From Agromyces lapidis (GTDB lineage: Bacteria > Actinomycetota > Actinomycetes > Actinomycetales > Microbacteriaceae), in the NCBI RefSeq assembly GCF_009749405.1, contig NZ_WBIQ01000009.1, positions 248,001-312,000 of the forward strand: a DNA stretch of 64,000 bases, given 5' to 3'. Shown here piece by piece: positions 19,130-28,279 of the stretch. Made by a program: the position numbers and the translations under genes. Each line of letters opens with the position of its first letter. The first letter of the stretch is position 1. The notes under the pieces were generated by a model. It did no database searches, was not told the DNA's origin, and saw only the letters and a list, made by a program, of their open reading frames with translations.

Positions 19130-20827
19130 ATGACCCCGTTCGAAGACCGCCCCTGGCTCGCGCACTACGCCGAGGGCGTGCCGCACACCATCGAGGAGCC
19201 GTCGCAGACCCTCGTCGACATGATCGACGACGCGGTCGGCCGGTTCCGCCGCCGCACCGCGCTCGAGTTCTTCGGGGCGGAGACGAGCTACGGCGAGCTC
19301 GGCGAGCAGATCGCCCGCGCCGCCGAGGGGTTGCGCCGCCTCGGCGTCGAGGCGGGCGACCGCGTGGCGATCGTGCTGCCGAACTGCCCGCAGCACGTCG
19401 TCGCGTTCTACGCGGTGCTGCGGCTCGGCGCGATCGTCGTCGAGCACAACCCGCTCTACACGCCGCCCGAGCTGCGGCACCAGTTCGAGGACCATGGGGC
19501 GAAGGTCGCGATCGTCTGGAACTCGGTGGCCGACACGGTCGCGGAGTTCCCCGGCGACATCCGGCCGGCCCACATCGTCGCAATCGACCTGACGCGCGCC
19601 TTCCCGCTCGGCAAGCGCCTGGCGCTCCGGCTGCCGATCCCGCGGGCGCGCCGCTCGCGAGCGGCGCTCACGACGACGCCGACCGCGCGCGGCCTCGTCG
19701 CGTGGGAGCGGCTCACCTCGCGGCGCGCGCTCTCGAAGCGGCACCCGCGCCCCGCGATCGACGACACCGCGGTGCTGCAGTACACGAGCGGCACCACCGG
19801 CAGACCCAAGGGCGCGGTGCTGAGCCATCGCAACCTGCGGGCGAACGCGATGCAGGGCCGCGCCTGGGTGCCGGGCCTCGCCGAGGGCGAGGAGGTCTTC
19901 TTCGGGGTGCTGCCACTGTTCCACGCCTACGGCATGACCCTCTGCCTCACCTTCGCCATGAGCATCGGTGCGCGGCTCGTGCTGTTCCCGACGTTCGACT
20001 CGAAGCTCGTGCTCGACGCCGCACGGCATTCACCGCCGACGTTCCTGCCGGCGGTGCCGCCGATCTACGACCGCCTCGTGCGGGACGCCGTGAAGCAGCC
20101 GCGCGCGCTCCGCAGCATCCGATTCGCCATCTCGGGCGCCATGAGCCTGCCGATCGCGACCGTCGACCTGTGGGAGAACGCGACCGGCGGGCTGCTCGTC
20201 GAAGGCTACGGCATGACCGAGTCCTCGCCGATCACGCTCGGCAACCCGATGGGCCCGACCCGTCGGCCGGGCACGGTCGGCGTGCCGTTCCCGAGCACCG
20301 AGATCCGCGTCGTCGACCCCGACGACCCCGAGGTCGACCTCCCGCAGGGCGAGGCCGGCGAGCTGCTGGTGCGCGGGCCGCAGGTGTTCCAGGGCTACTG
20401 GCGGCGCCCCGCCGAGACCGCTGAGACACTGCTGCCGGGCGGCTGGCTGCGCACCGGCGACATCGTGCGCGTCTCGGGCGACGGCTTCGTCACGATCGTC
20501 GATCGCCGCAAGGAGCTCATCATCACGGGCGGATTCAACGTCTCGCCGTCGGAGGTCGAGGTGGCGCTGCTCGCGCATCCCGACGTGCGCGGGGCGGCCG
20601 TCGTGGGTCTTCCCGGTCGCTCGGGCGGTGAGGTCGTCGCGGCCGGCGTCGAGCTCCGCGAGGGCGCGGTCTTCGACGAGACGGCGCTGCGCGACTTCTG
20701 CCGGGCGAGCCTCACGCCCTACAAGGTGCCGAAGCGCATCGAGCCCTTCGACGAGCTGCCGCGGTCGCTCATCGGCAAGGTGCTGCGCCGCGAGGTGCGC
20801 GATGCGCTCCTCGACCGTGTCGGGTAG
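19130..20827 (+). CDS. fadD: long-chain fatty-acid-CoA ligase
   Basis: A 565-residue AMP-forming acyl-CoA synthetase that activates fatty acids with ATP and CoA. ANL-superfamily motifs are intact: P-loop YTSGTTGRPKGAVLSH (about residue 218), GYGMTESSP (about 360), GWLRTGD (about 440) and the C-terminal lysine in LPRSLIGKVLRRE. Length is normal for FadD. ATG follows CTCGAGAGG. It is a single gene preceded by an inverted repeat around its -10 and followed by a convergent gene six bases away. Confidence 0.92.
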   Translation: MTPFEDRPWLAHYAEGVPHTIEEPSQTLVDMIDDAVGRFRRRTALEFFGAETSYGELGEQIARAAEGLRRLGVEAGDRVAIVLPNCPQHVVAFYAVLRLGAIVVEHNPLYTPPELRHQFEDHGAKVAIVWNSVADTVAEFPGDIRPAHIVAIDLTRAFPLGKRLALRLPIPRARRSRAALTTTPTARGLVAWERLTSRRALSKRHPRPAIDDTAVLQYTSGTTGRPKGAVLSHRNLRANAMQGRAWVPGLAEGEEVFFGVLPLFHAYGMTLCLTFAMSIGARLVLFPTFDSKLVLDAARHSPPTFLPAVPPIYDRLVRDAVKQPRALRSIRFAISGAMSLPIATVDLWENATGGLLVEGYGMTESSPITLGNPMGPTRRPGTVGVPFPSTEIRVVDPDDPEVDLPQGEAGELLVRGPQVFQGYWRRPAETAETLLPGGWLRTGDIVRVSGDGFVTIVDRRKELIITGGFNVSPSEVEVALLAHPDVRGAAVVGLPGRSGGEVVAAGVELREGAVFDETALRDFCRASLTPYKVPKRIEPFDELPRSLIGKVLRREVRDALLDRVG

Positions 20828-20833
20828 TCGGGG

Positions 20834-21292
20834 TCAGAGCGGGGTCGAGCAAGCCCGAGCGCGTTCGAGCGCCGGTCGATCGAACAGTTCGAGGCGAGTC
20901 GCCGACTCGACCCGGACGAACTCGCGCAGCAGCCCGCGGGCGATCCGAGCGAGCTCGTCGGCCTCACCGCCGCCGCGTCCGAGGTCGGTCGTGACGAGCA
21001 GCTCGAGGGGCGCATCGGGGTCGGACTCGTCGCGGCGCATCACCCGCACCTCGGTCGCATCGCGCTTGGCGAACGCCCGCAGCAGTGCACGGCGCCGCAG
21101 AGCGAGCCGATCGAGCACTGGCAACTCGTCGAACGTCACGCGTCCCGGTGCTCGCACGACCGCACCGTGCGTTTCGGTGAAGTCGGCGAGGGCATCGGCG
21201 ACGACCGCCTTCTTCGTCGTGCCGAGCAGGTACGCGAGATCGGTCAGCGCGCGGTGCGTGTCGGCGTCGACCCTGATCGAGACGTCGGGCAT
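20834..21292 (-). CDS. ribbon-helix-helix protein with possible degenerate nucleotidyltransferase-like tail
   Basis: A 152-residue protein. Residues 3-42 (VSIRVDADTHRALTDLAYLL then KKAVVADALADF) form a ribbon-helix-helix DNA-binding domain like CopG/antitoxin regulators. The rest, RRRALLRAFAKRD-ATEVRV then APLELLVTTD, resembles the alpha-beta core of MNT-type nucleotidyltransferases, but the catalytic GS and DxD residues are absent. That resemblance is my reading and tentative. Start ATG 21292 has AGAGGA upstream; an in-frame read from 21541 adds 83 Arg/Pro-rich residues and is rejected. No toxin gene adjoins it. Confidence 0.7.
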   Translation of the reverse strand: MPDVSIRVDADTHRALTDLAYLLGTTKKAVVADALADFTETHGAVVRAPGRVTFDELPVLDRLALRRRALLRAFAKRDATEVRVMRRDESDPDAPLELLVTTDLGRGGGEADELARIARGLLREFVRVESATRLELFDRPALERARACSTPL

Positions 21293-21513
21293 GTCGTCAT
21301 TCCTCTCGGAGCCATCGGCGACGCATCGCTGCGCAGCCGGGGACCTTCCGTCCGCAGGACCGGTGGTGGTGCAGCGTTGCGGCGCGATCTTCCGAGGAGA
21401 TACTGCCCCGGCCGGGTCGCGGCGCGCGTGGCCGAGTCGACGGCGGCGACGAGGAGAGGAGATCGCAACCTGGGGAGGAGCGGTGCGCGACGACTCGACG
21501 GGCACGGGATGCC

Positions 21514-22182
21514 TCAGAGCAGGCGCCGCGCGTTCGCCCACGCCGTCAGCTCGTGACGGCTCGAGAGCTGCAGCTTGCGCAGCACCGCCGAGACGTGCGT
21601 CTCGACCGTCTTCGTCGAGATGAAGAGCTCGGCGGCGACCTCCTTATAGGCGTAGCCGCGGGCGATCAGCCGCATGACCTCCTGCTCGCGAGCAGAGAGC
21701 CGGTCGAGCTCGTCGCTCGCCTGCGCCGTCTCGCCGACCGCGGCGCCGAAGGCGTCGAGCACGAATCCGGCGAGCTTCGGCGAGAACACCGCATCGCCGC
21801 CCGCGACGGCGTGCACCGCTCGGCTGACATCGGCGCCCGAGGAACCCTTCGTGATGTACCCGCGGGCCCCGGCGCGGATCACGCCGACGACGTCCTCGGC
21901 CTTGTCCGAGACCGAGAGCGCGAGGAACTTCGTGCCCGGTACGGCGTTCGCCGCACGCCGGATCACCTCTGCCCCGCCGCTCGTGCCCGCGGGCACGGCG
22001 ACCCCGGGAAGGTGCACGTCGAGCAGGACGACGTCGGGCGCGGCATCCGTCACCCGCGCGACCGCCGACTCGACGTCGTGCGCCTCACCGACGACCTCGA
22101 TCGTGTCGTCGAGGTCGGCCTTCAGGCCCGACCGGAAGATCGAGTGGTCGTCGACCACGACGACCCGCACGCGTTCAGCCAC
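21514..22182 (-). CDS. LuxR-family response regulator of the PspC two-component system
   Basis: A 222-residue NarL-type regulator. The receiver has D11/D12, phospho-acceptor D55 in VVLLDVHLPG, and an unusual small Gly/Ala insertion after it (VAVPAGTSGG). The LuxR HTH is at about residues 155-215 (LSAREQEVMRLIARGYAYKEVAAELF then VETHVSAVLRKL). It overlaps the upstream kinase gene by eight bases, so the pair is co-translated. Likely targets include the divergent PspC gene. Confidence 0.92.
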   Translation of the reverse strand: MAERVRVVVVDDHSIFRSGLKADLDDTIEVVGEAHDVESAVARVTDAAPDVVLLDVHLPGVAVPAGTSGGAEVIRRAANAVPGTKFLALSVSDKAEDVVGVIRAGARGYITKGSSGADVSRAVHAVAGGDAVFSPKLAGFVLDAFGAAVGETAQASDELDRLSAREQEVMRLIARGYAYKEVAAELFISTKTVETHVSAVLRKLQLSSRHELTAWANARRLL

Positions 22183-23404
22183 GGCCCGCCTCCCCGTTCA
22201 CGCGCTCGGCCGGGAAGCGCAGGCGCACCTCGGTGCCGACCCCGCCCGCGCCCGGCGCGACGGAGCCCGAGCCGCCGGCCCGGCGCATCCGCCCGATGAT
22301 CGACTCGCGCACGCCGAGCCGGTCGCCCGGCACCTCGGCGAGGCTGAACCCCGGCCCGCGATCGCGCACGAACACCTCGACCGCCTCGTGACTCGACTCC
22401 ACGTACACCGACACCTCTCCCCCGGCGTGGCGCGCCGCGTTCAACATCGCCTCGCGGGCCGCCGCCGCGAGTTCGCCGCTCGCCCGCTCGCGGATCTCGC
22501 CCACCACGACGACGTCGACCGTCACCGCGTGGTCGATCTCGAGCGCCGCCCCGAAGTCGCGGAGGTCGGTGCCGAGATCGCTGTCGGCCGGGGTGTCGCC
22601 CGCGAAGAGCCAGTCGCGGAGCTCCCGCTCCTGCGCGCGGGCGATGCGGGCGACCTCGCTCGTCGCCCCGGCTCGGTTCTGGATGAGCGCGAGCGTCTGC
22701 AGCACCGAGTCGTGCAGGTGCGCGGCGATCTCGCTGCGCTGCTCCTCGCGGATGCGCTTCGTGCGTTCGTCGCTCAGCTCGCGCCACTGTGCGAGCAGGG
22801 TCGGCAGGTAGACGAGGCCGATGCCGACGAGCGCGGCGAACGCGGCGACGAAGGTCGGCACCGGGTACCACGACGCGGTCGGCCCGAGCACGAGGGCGAG
22901 CGCCGTCACGGCGAGCAGCAGGGTCGCGACGGTGCGGATCGCGAGTTCGGCCCGCGGCCCGCGCTCGGGGTCGGGGCGGTCGACGAGCGTCGCCCACGCC
23001 CCGGCGCCGACGGCCAGCGCGACCCCGGCGGCGACGAGGCCGAGCCAGGCGATGAGGCCCTCGCCGCCCGATTCGACGACGCGCCCCGGGGTCGCCCACG
23101 CGACGATGAGGCACACCGTCGAGGCGACGATCAGGATCCACGCGACCGGCGCACTCCGGGTGGGCTTCTCCTCGCCCTCCTGCCACGGGGTGAGCGTCCA
23201 CAGCCACAGGTAGAGCAGCAGGCCGGCGCCGCTCACGAGGCTCGTCACGACGAAGGCCGCGCGCACGATCCAGACCGGCCAGCCGAGGTGGTCGGCGAGC
23301 CCGGCCGCGGTGCCCGTCGCGAGGCAGGCGCGCGGGCGCGACATCCTCGGCGGCGCCTCGGCGGTCGCCGACGCGGCCCTCTCCGGCACCGTGCGCTGCT
23401 CCAT
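22175..23404 (-). CDS. PspC-domain sensor histidine kinase
   Basis: A 409-residue membrane kinase with an N-terminal PspC domain (CLATGTAAGLADHLGWPVWIVRAAF, about residues 28-75), several further helices (about 85-215), a HisKA_3 helix (SEIAAHLHDSVLQTLALIQ) and an HATPase_c domain (EAMLNAARHAGG, VRDRGPGF). PspC is a membrane-stress module, so the kinase probably senses envelope stress. I chose the ATG at 23404; the longer read from 23485 overlaps the divergent promoter region and is non-homologous. Divergent from the PspC membrane protein at 23521. Confidence 0.9.
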   Translation of the reverse strand: MEQRTVPERAASATAEAPPRMSRPRACLATGTAAGLADHLGWPVWIVRAAFVVTSLVSGAGLLLYLWLWTLTPWQEGEEKPTRSAPVAWILIVASTVCLIVAWATPGRVVESGGEGLIAWLGLVAAGVALAVGAGAWATLVDRPDPERGPRAELAIRTVATLLLAVTALALVLGPTASWYPVPTFVAAFAALVGIGLVYLPTLLAQWRELSDERTKRIREEQRSEIAAHLHDSVLQTLALIQNRAGATSEVARIARAQERELRDWLFAGDTPADSDLGTDLRDFGAALEIDHAVTVDVVVVGEIRERASGELAAAAREAMLNAARHAGGEVSVYVESSHEAVEVFVRDRGPGFSLAEVPGDRLGVRESIIGRMRRAGGSGSVAPGAGGVGTEVRLRFPAERVNGEAGRG

Positions 23405-23520
23405 GACTGCAATCCAAGCAGACGGCCGGGCCACGACCACGGGTGGGGGCGCCGTCCTCAGGGTCGAATCAGGGATCCACCCCATGGCGGGCGACCCGCC
23501 GCGGCTGCCAGCATCGAAGC

Positions 23521-25173
23521 ATGGAGACGAACCAGACCGCCCCAGGGGCCGGCCCAGCGCCGGAGGATGTGCAGGGGGACTCCACGTCCGCCGGCCAGCA
23601 GGCCGACGGGGCGGCCGGTTCGTCTCCGAACCCGATGAGCGGCCCGGATGCCACGGGCCCCGGCTTCTACGCCTGGCTCCGCCGGCTCGGGGTGCCGCGG
23701 CGGGCCGGCTGGCTCGGCGGCGTCTGCGCCGGCGTCGGCGCCCGACTCGGCATCGACCCGATCATCGTGCGCGGCATCGTCGTCGTGCTCGCGGTGCTCG
23801 GGGCCCCGTTCGTGCTCGTGTACGCGATCGCCTGGATGCTGCTGCCCGACGTCGAGGGCGAGATCCACCTCGAGCGGCTCACCCGCGGCATCGTCGACCC
23901 CGCGGTCGTCGGCATCGCGGTGATGGGCGTCATCGGCTTCATCCCCCTCGTGCAGGGCGGATGGCTCGGCTGGCGCTGGTGGCCCGACTGGCAGGTGTCC
24001 GACCCGATCTTCGGGTTCAACCTCACGTGGCCGCTGCGCGTCATCTGGGCGCTGCTCGTCGTCGGTGCAATCGTCTGGTTCGTCGTCTGGCTCGCTCGTC
24101 GGGCCTCCGCAGGCTCCCCGGTCGGCGGTGCGGCGCGAATGGCTTCCGCGCCGGGCGCCGCCGACTCGGGGCTCAGCGCGACCGGTGCCGCGCACCAGGG
24201 CGCACCGGCCGCAGGCCCCGCATCGGGTCCGGCCGTCGCCGCCTTCGCGGCCGGCTCGGTCTCGGCCGGGGCATCCGCCGCCGCCATGCCGCCCGCGGGC
24301 GCCGAACCGCCGGTGCCCGCCGAAGGCGCCGACGCGGCCGCGATCGCCGACTGGCGAGCCCAGCACGAGGCGTGGCGCCTCTCGCACGCCGAGTGGAAGG
24401 CCGGTCAGGCCGAAGCCGACCGCGCCGCCCGCGAACAGGCCGCCGAGGAGGCACGGGCGCGCTCCCTCGAGTTCCAGGCCCAGGCGGCGGCCGCCCGCGC
24501 CGCCCGCAGGGCGAGCCGCCCCCGTGCGAGCGCGGCCTACGTGTTCACCCTGCTCGGCATCGCCGTCGTGATCGGCGCCATCACGGCGATCTGGGCCTAC
24601 GGCGCCCCGGAGACCTCGGCGTTCAGCGCCGCGATCGCACTCGCCGCCGCGACCCTCGTGCTCTCGCTCGGCATGGTCGTCGCCGCACTCCGGCGCCGTC
24701 GCAGCGGCATCCTCGCGACGATCACGGCGGCGAGCCTCGTGGCGATGCTCGTGAGCACCGCGGTGTCGGCCTTCGCCCCGTACGGCACGCTCATCGGCCC
24801 TACCCAGTCGATCTCGCTCGGCTACCCGCAGCAGCTCCTGCAGCCCGTCGGCGACGCATATGTCTCAACCGGCTCGTACGACGGCTACCCGAACGATGCG
24901 CAGGTGATCACCCTGACCCAGGGCACGGGCGATACCTACATCTCGGTCGACCCGAACACGTCGATCGTGCTCGACGCGACCGAGGCGGGGGCCATCACGT
25001 ACACCGTCTGGGGCGCCGACGGCACTCCGTCGCAGCGGCAGTTCGGCGACGTCGACGACCGCGTCCTGGTGCTCGGCGATGTGGCGGCCGACGACACCGA
25101 GGGCGCCTCGGCCGACGCGCGCCTCGTCCTCCGCCAGAACTCCGGCTCGGTCTTCATCGATGTCAACGAATGA
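23521..25173 (+). CDS. PspC-domain multi-pass membrane protein with C-terminal beta domain
   Basis: A 550-residue protein: a disordered N-terminus, a PspC domain (GWLGGVCAGVGARLGIDPIIVRGIVVVLAVLG, about residues 60-110), more helices, a long Ala-rich linker with a charged coiled coil (EWKAGQAEADRAAREQAAEEARARS, about 285-330), helices at about 340-430 and a C-terminal beta-rich, LiaF-like domain from about 445. CAGCAT lies six bases before the ATG at 23521. It is divergent from the PspC kinase and overlaps a small membrane protein gene. Likely part of an envelope-stress response. Confidence 0.85.
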   Translation: METNQTAPGAGPAPEDVQGDSTSAGQQADGAAGSSPNPMSGPDATGPGFYAWLRRLGVPRRAGWLGGVCAGVGARLGIDPIIVRGIVVVLAVLGAPFVLVYAIAWMLLPDVEGEIHLERLTRGIVDPAVVGIAVMGVIGFIPLVQGGWLGWRWWPDWQVSDPIFGFNLTWPLRVIWALLVVGAIVWFVVWLARRASAGSPVGGAARMASAPGAADSGLSATGAAHQGAPAAGPASGPAVAAFAAGSVSAGASAAAMPPAGAEPPVPAEGADAAAIADWRAQHEAWRLSHAEWKAGQAEADRAAREQAAEEARARSLEFQAQAAAARAARRASRPRASAAYVFTLLGIAVVIGAITAIWAYGAPETSAFSAAIALAAATLVLSLGMVVAALRRRRSGILATITAASLVAMLVSTAVSAFAPYGTLIGPTQSISLGYPQQLLQPVGDAYVSTGSYDGYPNDAQVITLTQGTGDTYISVDPNTSIVLDATEAGAITYTVWGADGTPSQRQFGDVDDRVLVLGDVAADDTEGASADARLVLRQNSGSVFIDVNE

Positions 25174-25184
25174 ACGGAGCGAAC

Positions 25185-25661
25185 ATGCCCGAACCCACGC
25201 CCGACGAGCGCCGCGACGACGCCGAGCGGCTCGCCGAGACGACCCGTCTCGACGCCACCGCCCGTCTCGACGACGACACCGAGACGCCGGCCTTCGACCG
25301 GGTGCTCGCCGACGAAACCCCCCTCACACCCGCGCCCTCGCCCGCGCCCGGCTTCCCGGCCGCCGCGACCGCCACCGCGCCGATCGGCGAGGCCGCGGCG
25401 ACGAGCACGCCGCTCCCCCGGCCGACCATCCGCTGGGGCGCCCTCGTCTGGGCGCTCCTGTTCGGCACGATCGCCGGGTTCACGCTCTGGACGCTCGTCG
25501 ACCTGCAGCACCGCGACGAGGTGCTCTTCTGGATCGCCGCCGTGCCGATGCAGCTCGTGCCGCTCTACCTGCTCGCAGCGGCCGGCGTCGTCGTCGCGCT
25601 CTTCGGCGTCGTCGGGCTCATCCGCCGGGGCGAGCGCCAGCGCCGCGCCGCACGAGGCTGA
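25185..25661 (+). CDS. small two-helix membrane protein following PspC
   Basis: A 158-residue protein of unknown function: an acidic Thr/Asp-rich N-terminal half with a repeated TxRLDA pattern (ETTRLDATARLDDDTE), a Pro/Ala linker, then two hydrophobic helices (about residues 84-105 and 120-142) and a basic Arg-rich tail. I prefer ATG 25185, which has GGAG six bases upstream; ATG 25170 overlaps the PspC stop by four bases and would add five residues. Co-transcribed with the PspC gene and probably in the same envelope-stress function. Confidence 0.72.
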   Translation: MPEPTPDERRDDAERLAETTRLDATARLDDDTETPAFDRVLADETPLTPAPSPAPGFPAAATATAPIGEAAATSTPLPRPTIRWGALVWALLFGTIAGFTLWTLVDLQHRDEVLFWIAAVPMQLVPLYLLAAAGVVVALFGVVGLIRRGERQRRAARG

Positions 25662-25691
25662 CTCGCCGCGGCGTCTGCCCGGCTCGAGCAC

Positions 25692-26060
25692 TCACCAGAC
25701 GGGCAGCTCGCGGTCGCCGAGCGGCGTGAGCTCGGCGGGCATCGGCCAGGCGAGCTCGAACCGCATGAGCGGGATGTCGATCGCGCCGAAGTCGTCCTTC
25801 TTGACCAGGATGCGATCGGTGCTCACCTCGGTGATGCGCACCCGCAGCTCTGCACCGTCGTCGAGCCGAAGCACGTACGGGTCGGCGAGGTAGCCGATGC
25901 CGTGCGCCTCGAGCTGCTCTTCACCCGAGAGCCAGTCGACGGCGCCGCCGAGCTCGCGACCGAGCAGGTCGATCGGCACGAAGCCCTCGCCCTCGGGGCG
26001 CAGCCAGCCGACGAGCTCACCGTCGGGGCGGCGATGTTCGATGAAGTCGGTGCGGTCCAC
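25692..26060 (-). CDS. hypothetical protein, 122 residues
   Basis: A small soluble acidic protein I do not recognise, beginning DRTDFIEHRRPDGELVGWL and ending DRELPVW. It looks like one or two compact beta-rich domains (LVGWLRPEGEGFVPIDLLGRE; VLRLDDGAELRVRITEVS). GTG at 26060 is supported by TATCGT on the minus strand (26068-26073) seven bases upstream, a leaderless arrangement. Convergent with the PspC operon across 30 bp; not obviously co-transcribed with murB. Confidence 0.65.
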   Translation of the reverse strand: MDRTDFIEHRRPDGELVGWLRPEGEGFVPIDLLGRELGGAVDWLSGEEQLEAHGIGYLADPYVLRLDDGAELRVRITEVSTDRILVKKDDFGAIDIPLMRFELAWPMPAELTPLGDRELPVW

Positions 26061-26175
26061 CCGTTCGACGATAGCCCGCTCCGGCACGCCGCTCGCGCAC
26101 TCCTCGGCAGGTTCTTCGCCGTGAGGACGGTTCGAACCGGCCTCGGCGCGCCGAACGTCACTCAGCCGCGCCGGG

Positions 26176-27375
26176 CTAGAGTTCGACGCCCACGAGCACG
26201 GGCTCGGGCCGCAGCACGATGCCGAACTCGGCCTGCACCCGCTGCTGCACGAAGCGCGCGAGCTGTGCGAGCTCGTCGGCGCTCGCACCGCCGCGGTTCG
26301 TGAGCGCGAGGGTGTGCTTCGACGAGATCGCGGCGCGCGATCCCGGCAGGGCGAACCCGCGCGAGATGCCCGAGTGCTCGATCAGCCACGCCGCCGAGAG
26401 CTTCACGAGGGCTCCGGGGCCTGCGGCCGCGGCCGGCGTCTCGAGGTCGGATGCCTCGAGCTCGGCCTGCAGGGCGAGGAACGCGTCGAGCGGGGTGCCG
26501 GAGGCGATCGTCGCGAGCGGCGTGACCTCGTCGGGCTCGTCGGGCTCGAGGTACCAGCGCGGGGCGTCGGCGGGCATCGCGCGGGCCGTGCGCTCGGTCA
26601 CGATCGGGTTCGTGAAGAACGAGCCGGCGCTGACCGAATCGAGGTCGTCCGGGTCGAGCACCATGCCCTTCGAGGCGCGCAGCGCGAGCACCGTCTCGCG
26701 CACCCGGGCGATCGGCACCCGGTCGCCGAGCTGCGCGTGCAGGGCGCCGGCGAGCTGGGCGTAGGCGATGGGCTGCCCCGGCGCCTCGCCGAGCACTGCC
26801 AGCTCCGAGGCGGTGTCGTGCAGCTCGAGCTCGACCGAGACGACGATGCCGCGGAGCCCCTGCTTCAGCACCGAGGTGCGGTAGCCGAGCTCGAGCTCCT
26901 CGGCCGTCATGCGCCGCGGGCGCTCGGCGCCCTCGTCGAGGAACTCGATCGCGACAAGCGTCGAGGCGAGCTCCTGCCCGTAGGCGCCGATGTTCTGCAC
27001 GGGTGCTGCGCCGACCGAGCCCGGGATGCCCGAGAGCGCCTCGAGGCCCGAGTAGCCGTGCTCGACCGTCCAGGCGACGAGGTCGTCCCACACTTCGCCG
27101 GCCTGCACGCGGAGGCGCGCGATGTCGTCAGTGCCGCCGTCTCGCGGCAGCACCTCGATGCCCTTGGTCGCGACGCGGATGACGGTGCCGTCGAATCCGT
27201 CGTCGCCGACGAGCAGGTTCGAGCCGCCGCCGAGCGCGAGCCACGGGTCATCCGACGACCAGGCCGCGGTGGCGAGGTCGACGAGGTCGCGCTGCGTCGT
27301 CGCGGTGACGAGCCGGGTGATCGGCCCGCCGACCTGCAGGGTCGTGAGCTCCGAGAACGAGGTGGCGCTGCTCAT
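26176..27375 (-). CDS. murB: UDP-N-acetylmuramate dehydrogenase (MurB)
   Basis: A 399-residue FAD enzyme that reduces UDP-GlcNAc-enolpyruvate to UDP-MurNAc with NADPH in peptidoglycan precursor synthesis. FAD-binding motifs LGGGSNLLVGDDGFDGTVI and EALSGIPGSVGAAPVQNIGAYG and the catalytic serine region SAGSFFTNPIV are intact. It carries the type I middle insertion and is longer than the E. coli enzyme (about 340 residues). The ATG at 27375 follows the MaoC gene by one base, the MaoC-MaoC-MurB order I recognise from actinobacteria. Reading upstream of 27375 is the other gene's shadow. Confidence 0.95.
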   Translation of the reverse strand: MSSATSFSELTTLQVGGPITRLVTATTQRDLVDLATAAWSSDDPWLALGGGSNLLVGDDGFDGTVIRVATKGIEVLPRDGGTDDIARLRVQAGEVWDDLVAWTVEHGYSGLEALSGIPGSVGAAPVQNIGAYGQELASTLVAIEFLDEGAERPRRMTAEELELGYRTSVLKQGLRGIVVSVELELHDTASELAVLGEAPGQPIAYAQLAGALHAQLGDRVPIARVRETVLALRASKGMVLDPDDLDSVSAGSFFTNPIVTERTARAMPADAPRWYLEPDEPDEVTPLATIASGTPLDAFLALQAELEASDLETPAAAAGPGALVKLSAAWLIEHSGISRGFALPGSRAAISSKHTLALTNRGGASADELAQLARFVQQRVQAEFGIVLRPEPVLVGVEL

Positions 27376-27376
27376 G

Positions 27377-27802
27377 TCAGCCGAGCGCGACGCGAACCTG
27401 CGCCTTGCCGAGCACGGTGTCGTCGCCGAGCTTGACGGTGAGGTCGATGCGGGCGACGGTCGCCTGCTCGTCGAGCTGGCCGACCTTGGCCGAGACGGTG
27501 ACGAGGGCGCCGTCGACGGGGTCGACGACGACCGGTCGGGTGAACCGCACCTGGTAGTCGGCGACGCGGCCGGGGTCGCCGGCCCAGTCGACGACCGGCT
27601 GCACGGCGAAGCCCATCGTGAGCATGCCGTGGGCGAGCACGCCCGGCAGGCCGACCGACGCGGCGACGTCGTCGCGGTAGTGGATCGGGTTGAAGTCGCC
27701 CGAGGCGCCGGCGTAGCGCACCAGCGAGTCACGGGTGAGCGGGAACTCGCGCTCGGCGACCACGTCGCCGACGGCGAGGGAGGCGAAGTCGGGGGCGGCC
27801 AT
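27377..27802 (-). CDS. MaoC-family (R)-hydratase, HadB-like
   Basis: A 141-residue hot-dog-fold dehydratase. The hydratase motif with catalytic Asp and His is visible in YAGASGDFNPIHYRDDVA (about residues 31-48), followed by GVLAHGMLTMG. It overlaps the upstream HadA-like gene by one base (27802). In mycobacteria the HadA/HadB heterodimer dehydrates 3-hydroxyacyl-ACP in FAS-II; here the pair probably has an equivalent or simpler 3-hydroxyacyl dehydratase role. Confidence 0.9.
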   Translation of the reverse strand: MAAPDFASLAVGDVVAEREFPLTRDSLVRYAGASGDFNPIHYRDDVAASVGLPGVLAHGMLTMGFAVQPVVDWAGDPGRVADYQVRFTRPVVVDPVDGALVTVSAKVGQLDEQATVARIDLTVKLGDDTVLGKAQVRVALG

Positions 27803-28248
27803 CAGTCTTCTCCTCGGATGACGAGCGTCGAGATCGCCGTGACGACGTGCTCGCCCGCGGCATCGGTGATCGCCGTCTCGGCGGTCACCATCGAGTGGGC
27901 GCCGAGGCTCTTCACGCTCGCGACCGTGAGGGTCGCGGTGAGCAGGTCGCCCGCGACGATCGGCCGGGTCGAGGTGAAGCGCTGGTCGCCGTGAACCACG
28001 CGCGAGAAGTCGATGCCCGCGTCGGAGTCGGCGAGCAGCTGGGCGAGCGAGTGCTCCTGCACGACGACGGCGAAGGTCGGCGGTGCGACGACGTCGGCGT
28101 AGCCGGCGGCCGCGGCGGCCTCGGGATCGAGGTTGATCGGGTTCGTCGCGAACACGGCGCGGGCGAACTCGCGCACCTTCTCACGACCGACGAGGTACGG
28201 CTCGGTGGACGGGTAGACCCGCCCCTGCAGCTCGGGGTTCACAGACAC
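27802..28248 (-). CDS. MaoC-like dehydratase N-terminal domain protein, HadA-like
   Basis: A 148-residue hot-dog protein of the FAS1-type dehydratase family, the usual partner of the HadB-like protein encoded next. It has the family pattern VREFARAVFATNPINLD and VAPPTFAVVVQEHS but not the full HadB catalytic motif, as expected for the structural partner. GTG at 28248 lies six bases after TAGACT (minus strand, 28255-28260), a leaderless start that sets the operon's 5' end. Operon order: hadA-like, hadB-like, murB. Confidence 0.88.
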   Translation of the reverse strand: MSVNPELQGRVYPSTEPYLVGREKVREFARAVFATNPINLDPEAAAAAGYADVVAPPTFAVVVQEHSLAQLLADSDAGIDFSRVVHGDQRFTSTRPIVAGDLLTATLTVASVKSLGAHSMVTAETAITDAAGEHVVTAISTLVIRGED

Positions 28249-28279
28249 CCGGCCAGTCTATTCGGGGCGGGTCGACCGG

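Noticed and set aside
21293..21541. N-terminal extension of the RHH gene
   Set aside because: Arg/Pro-rich, no homology; the ATG at 21292 has an RBS and begins the RHH fold.
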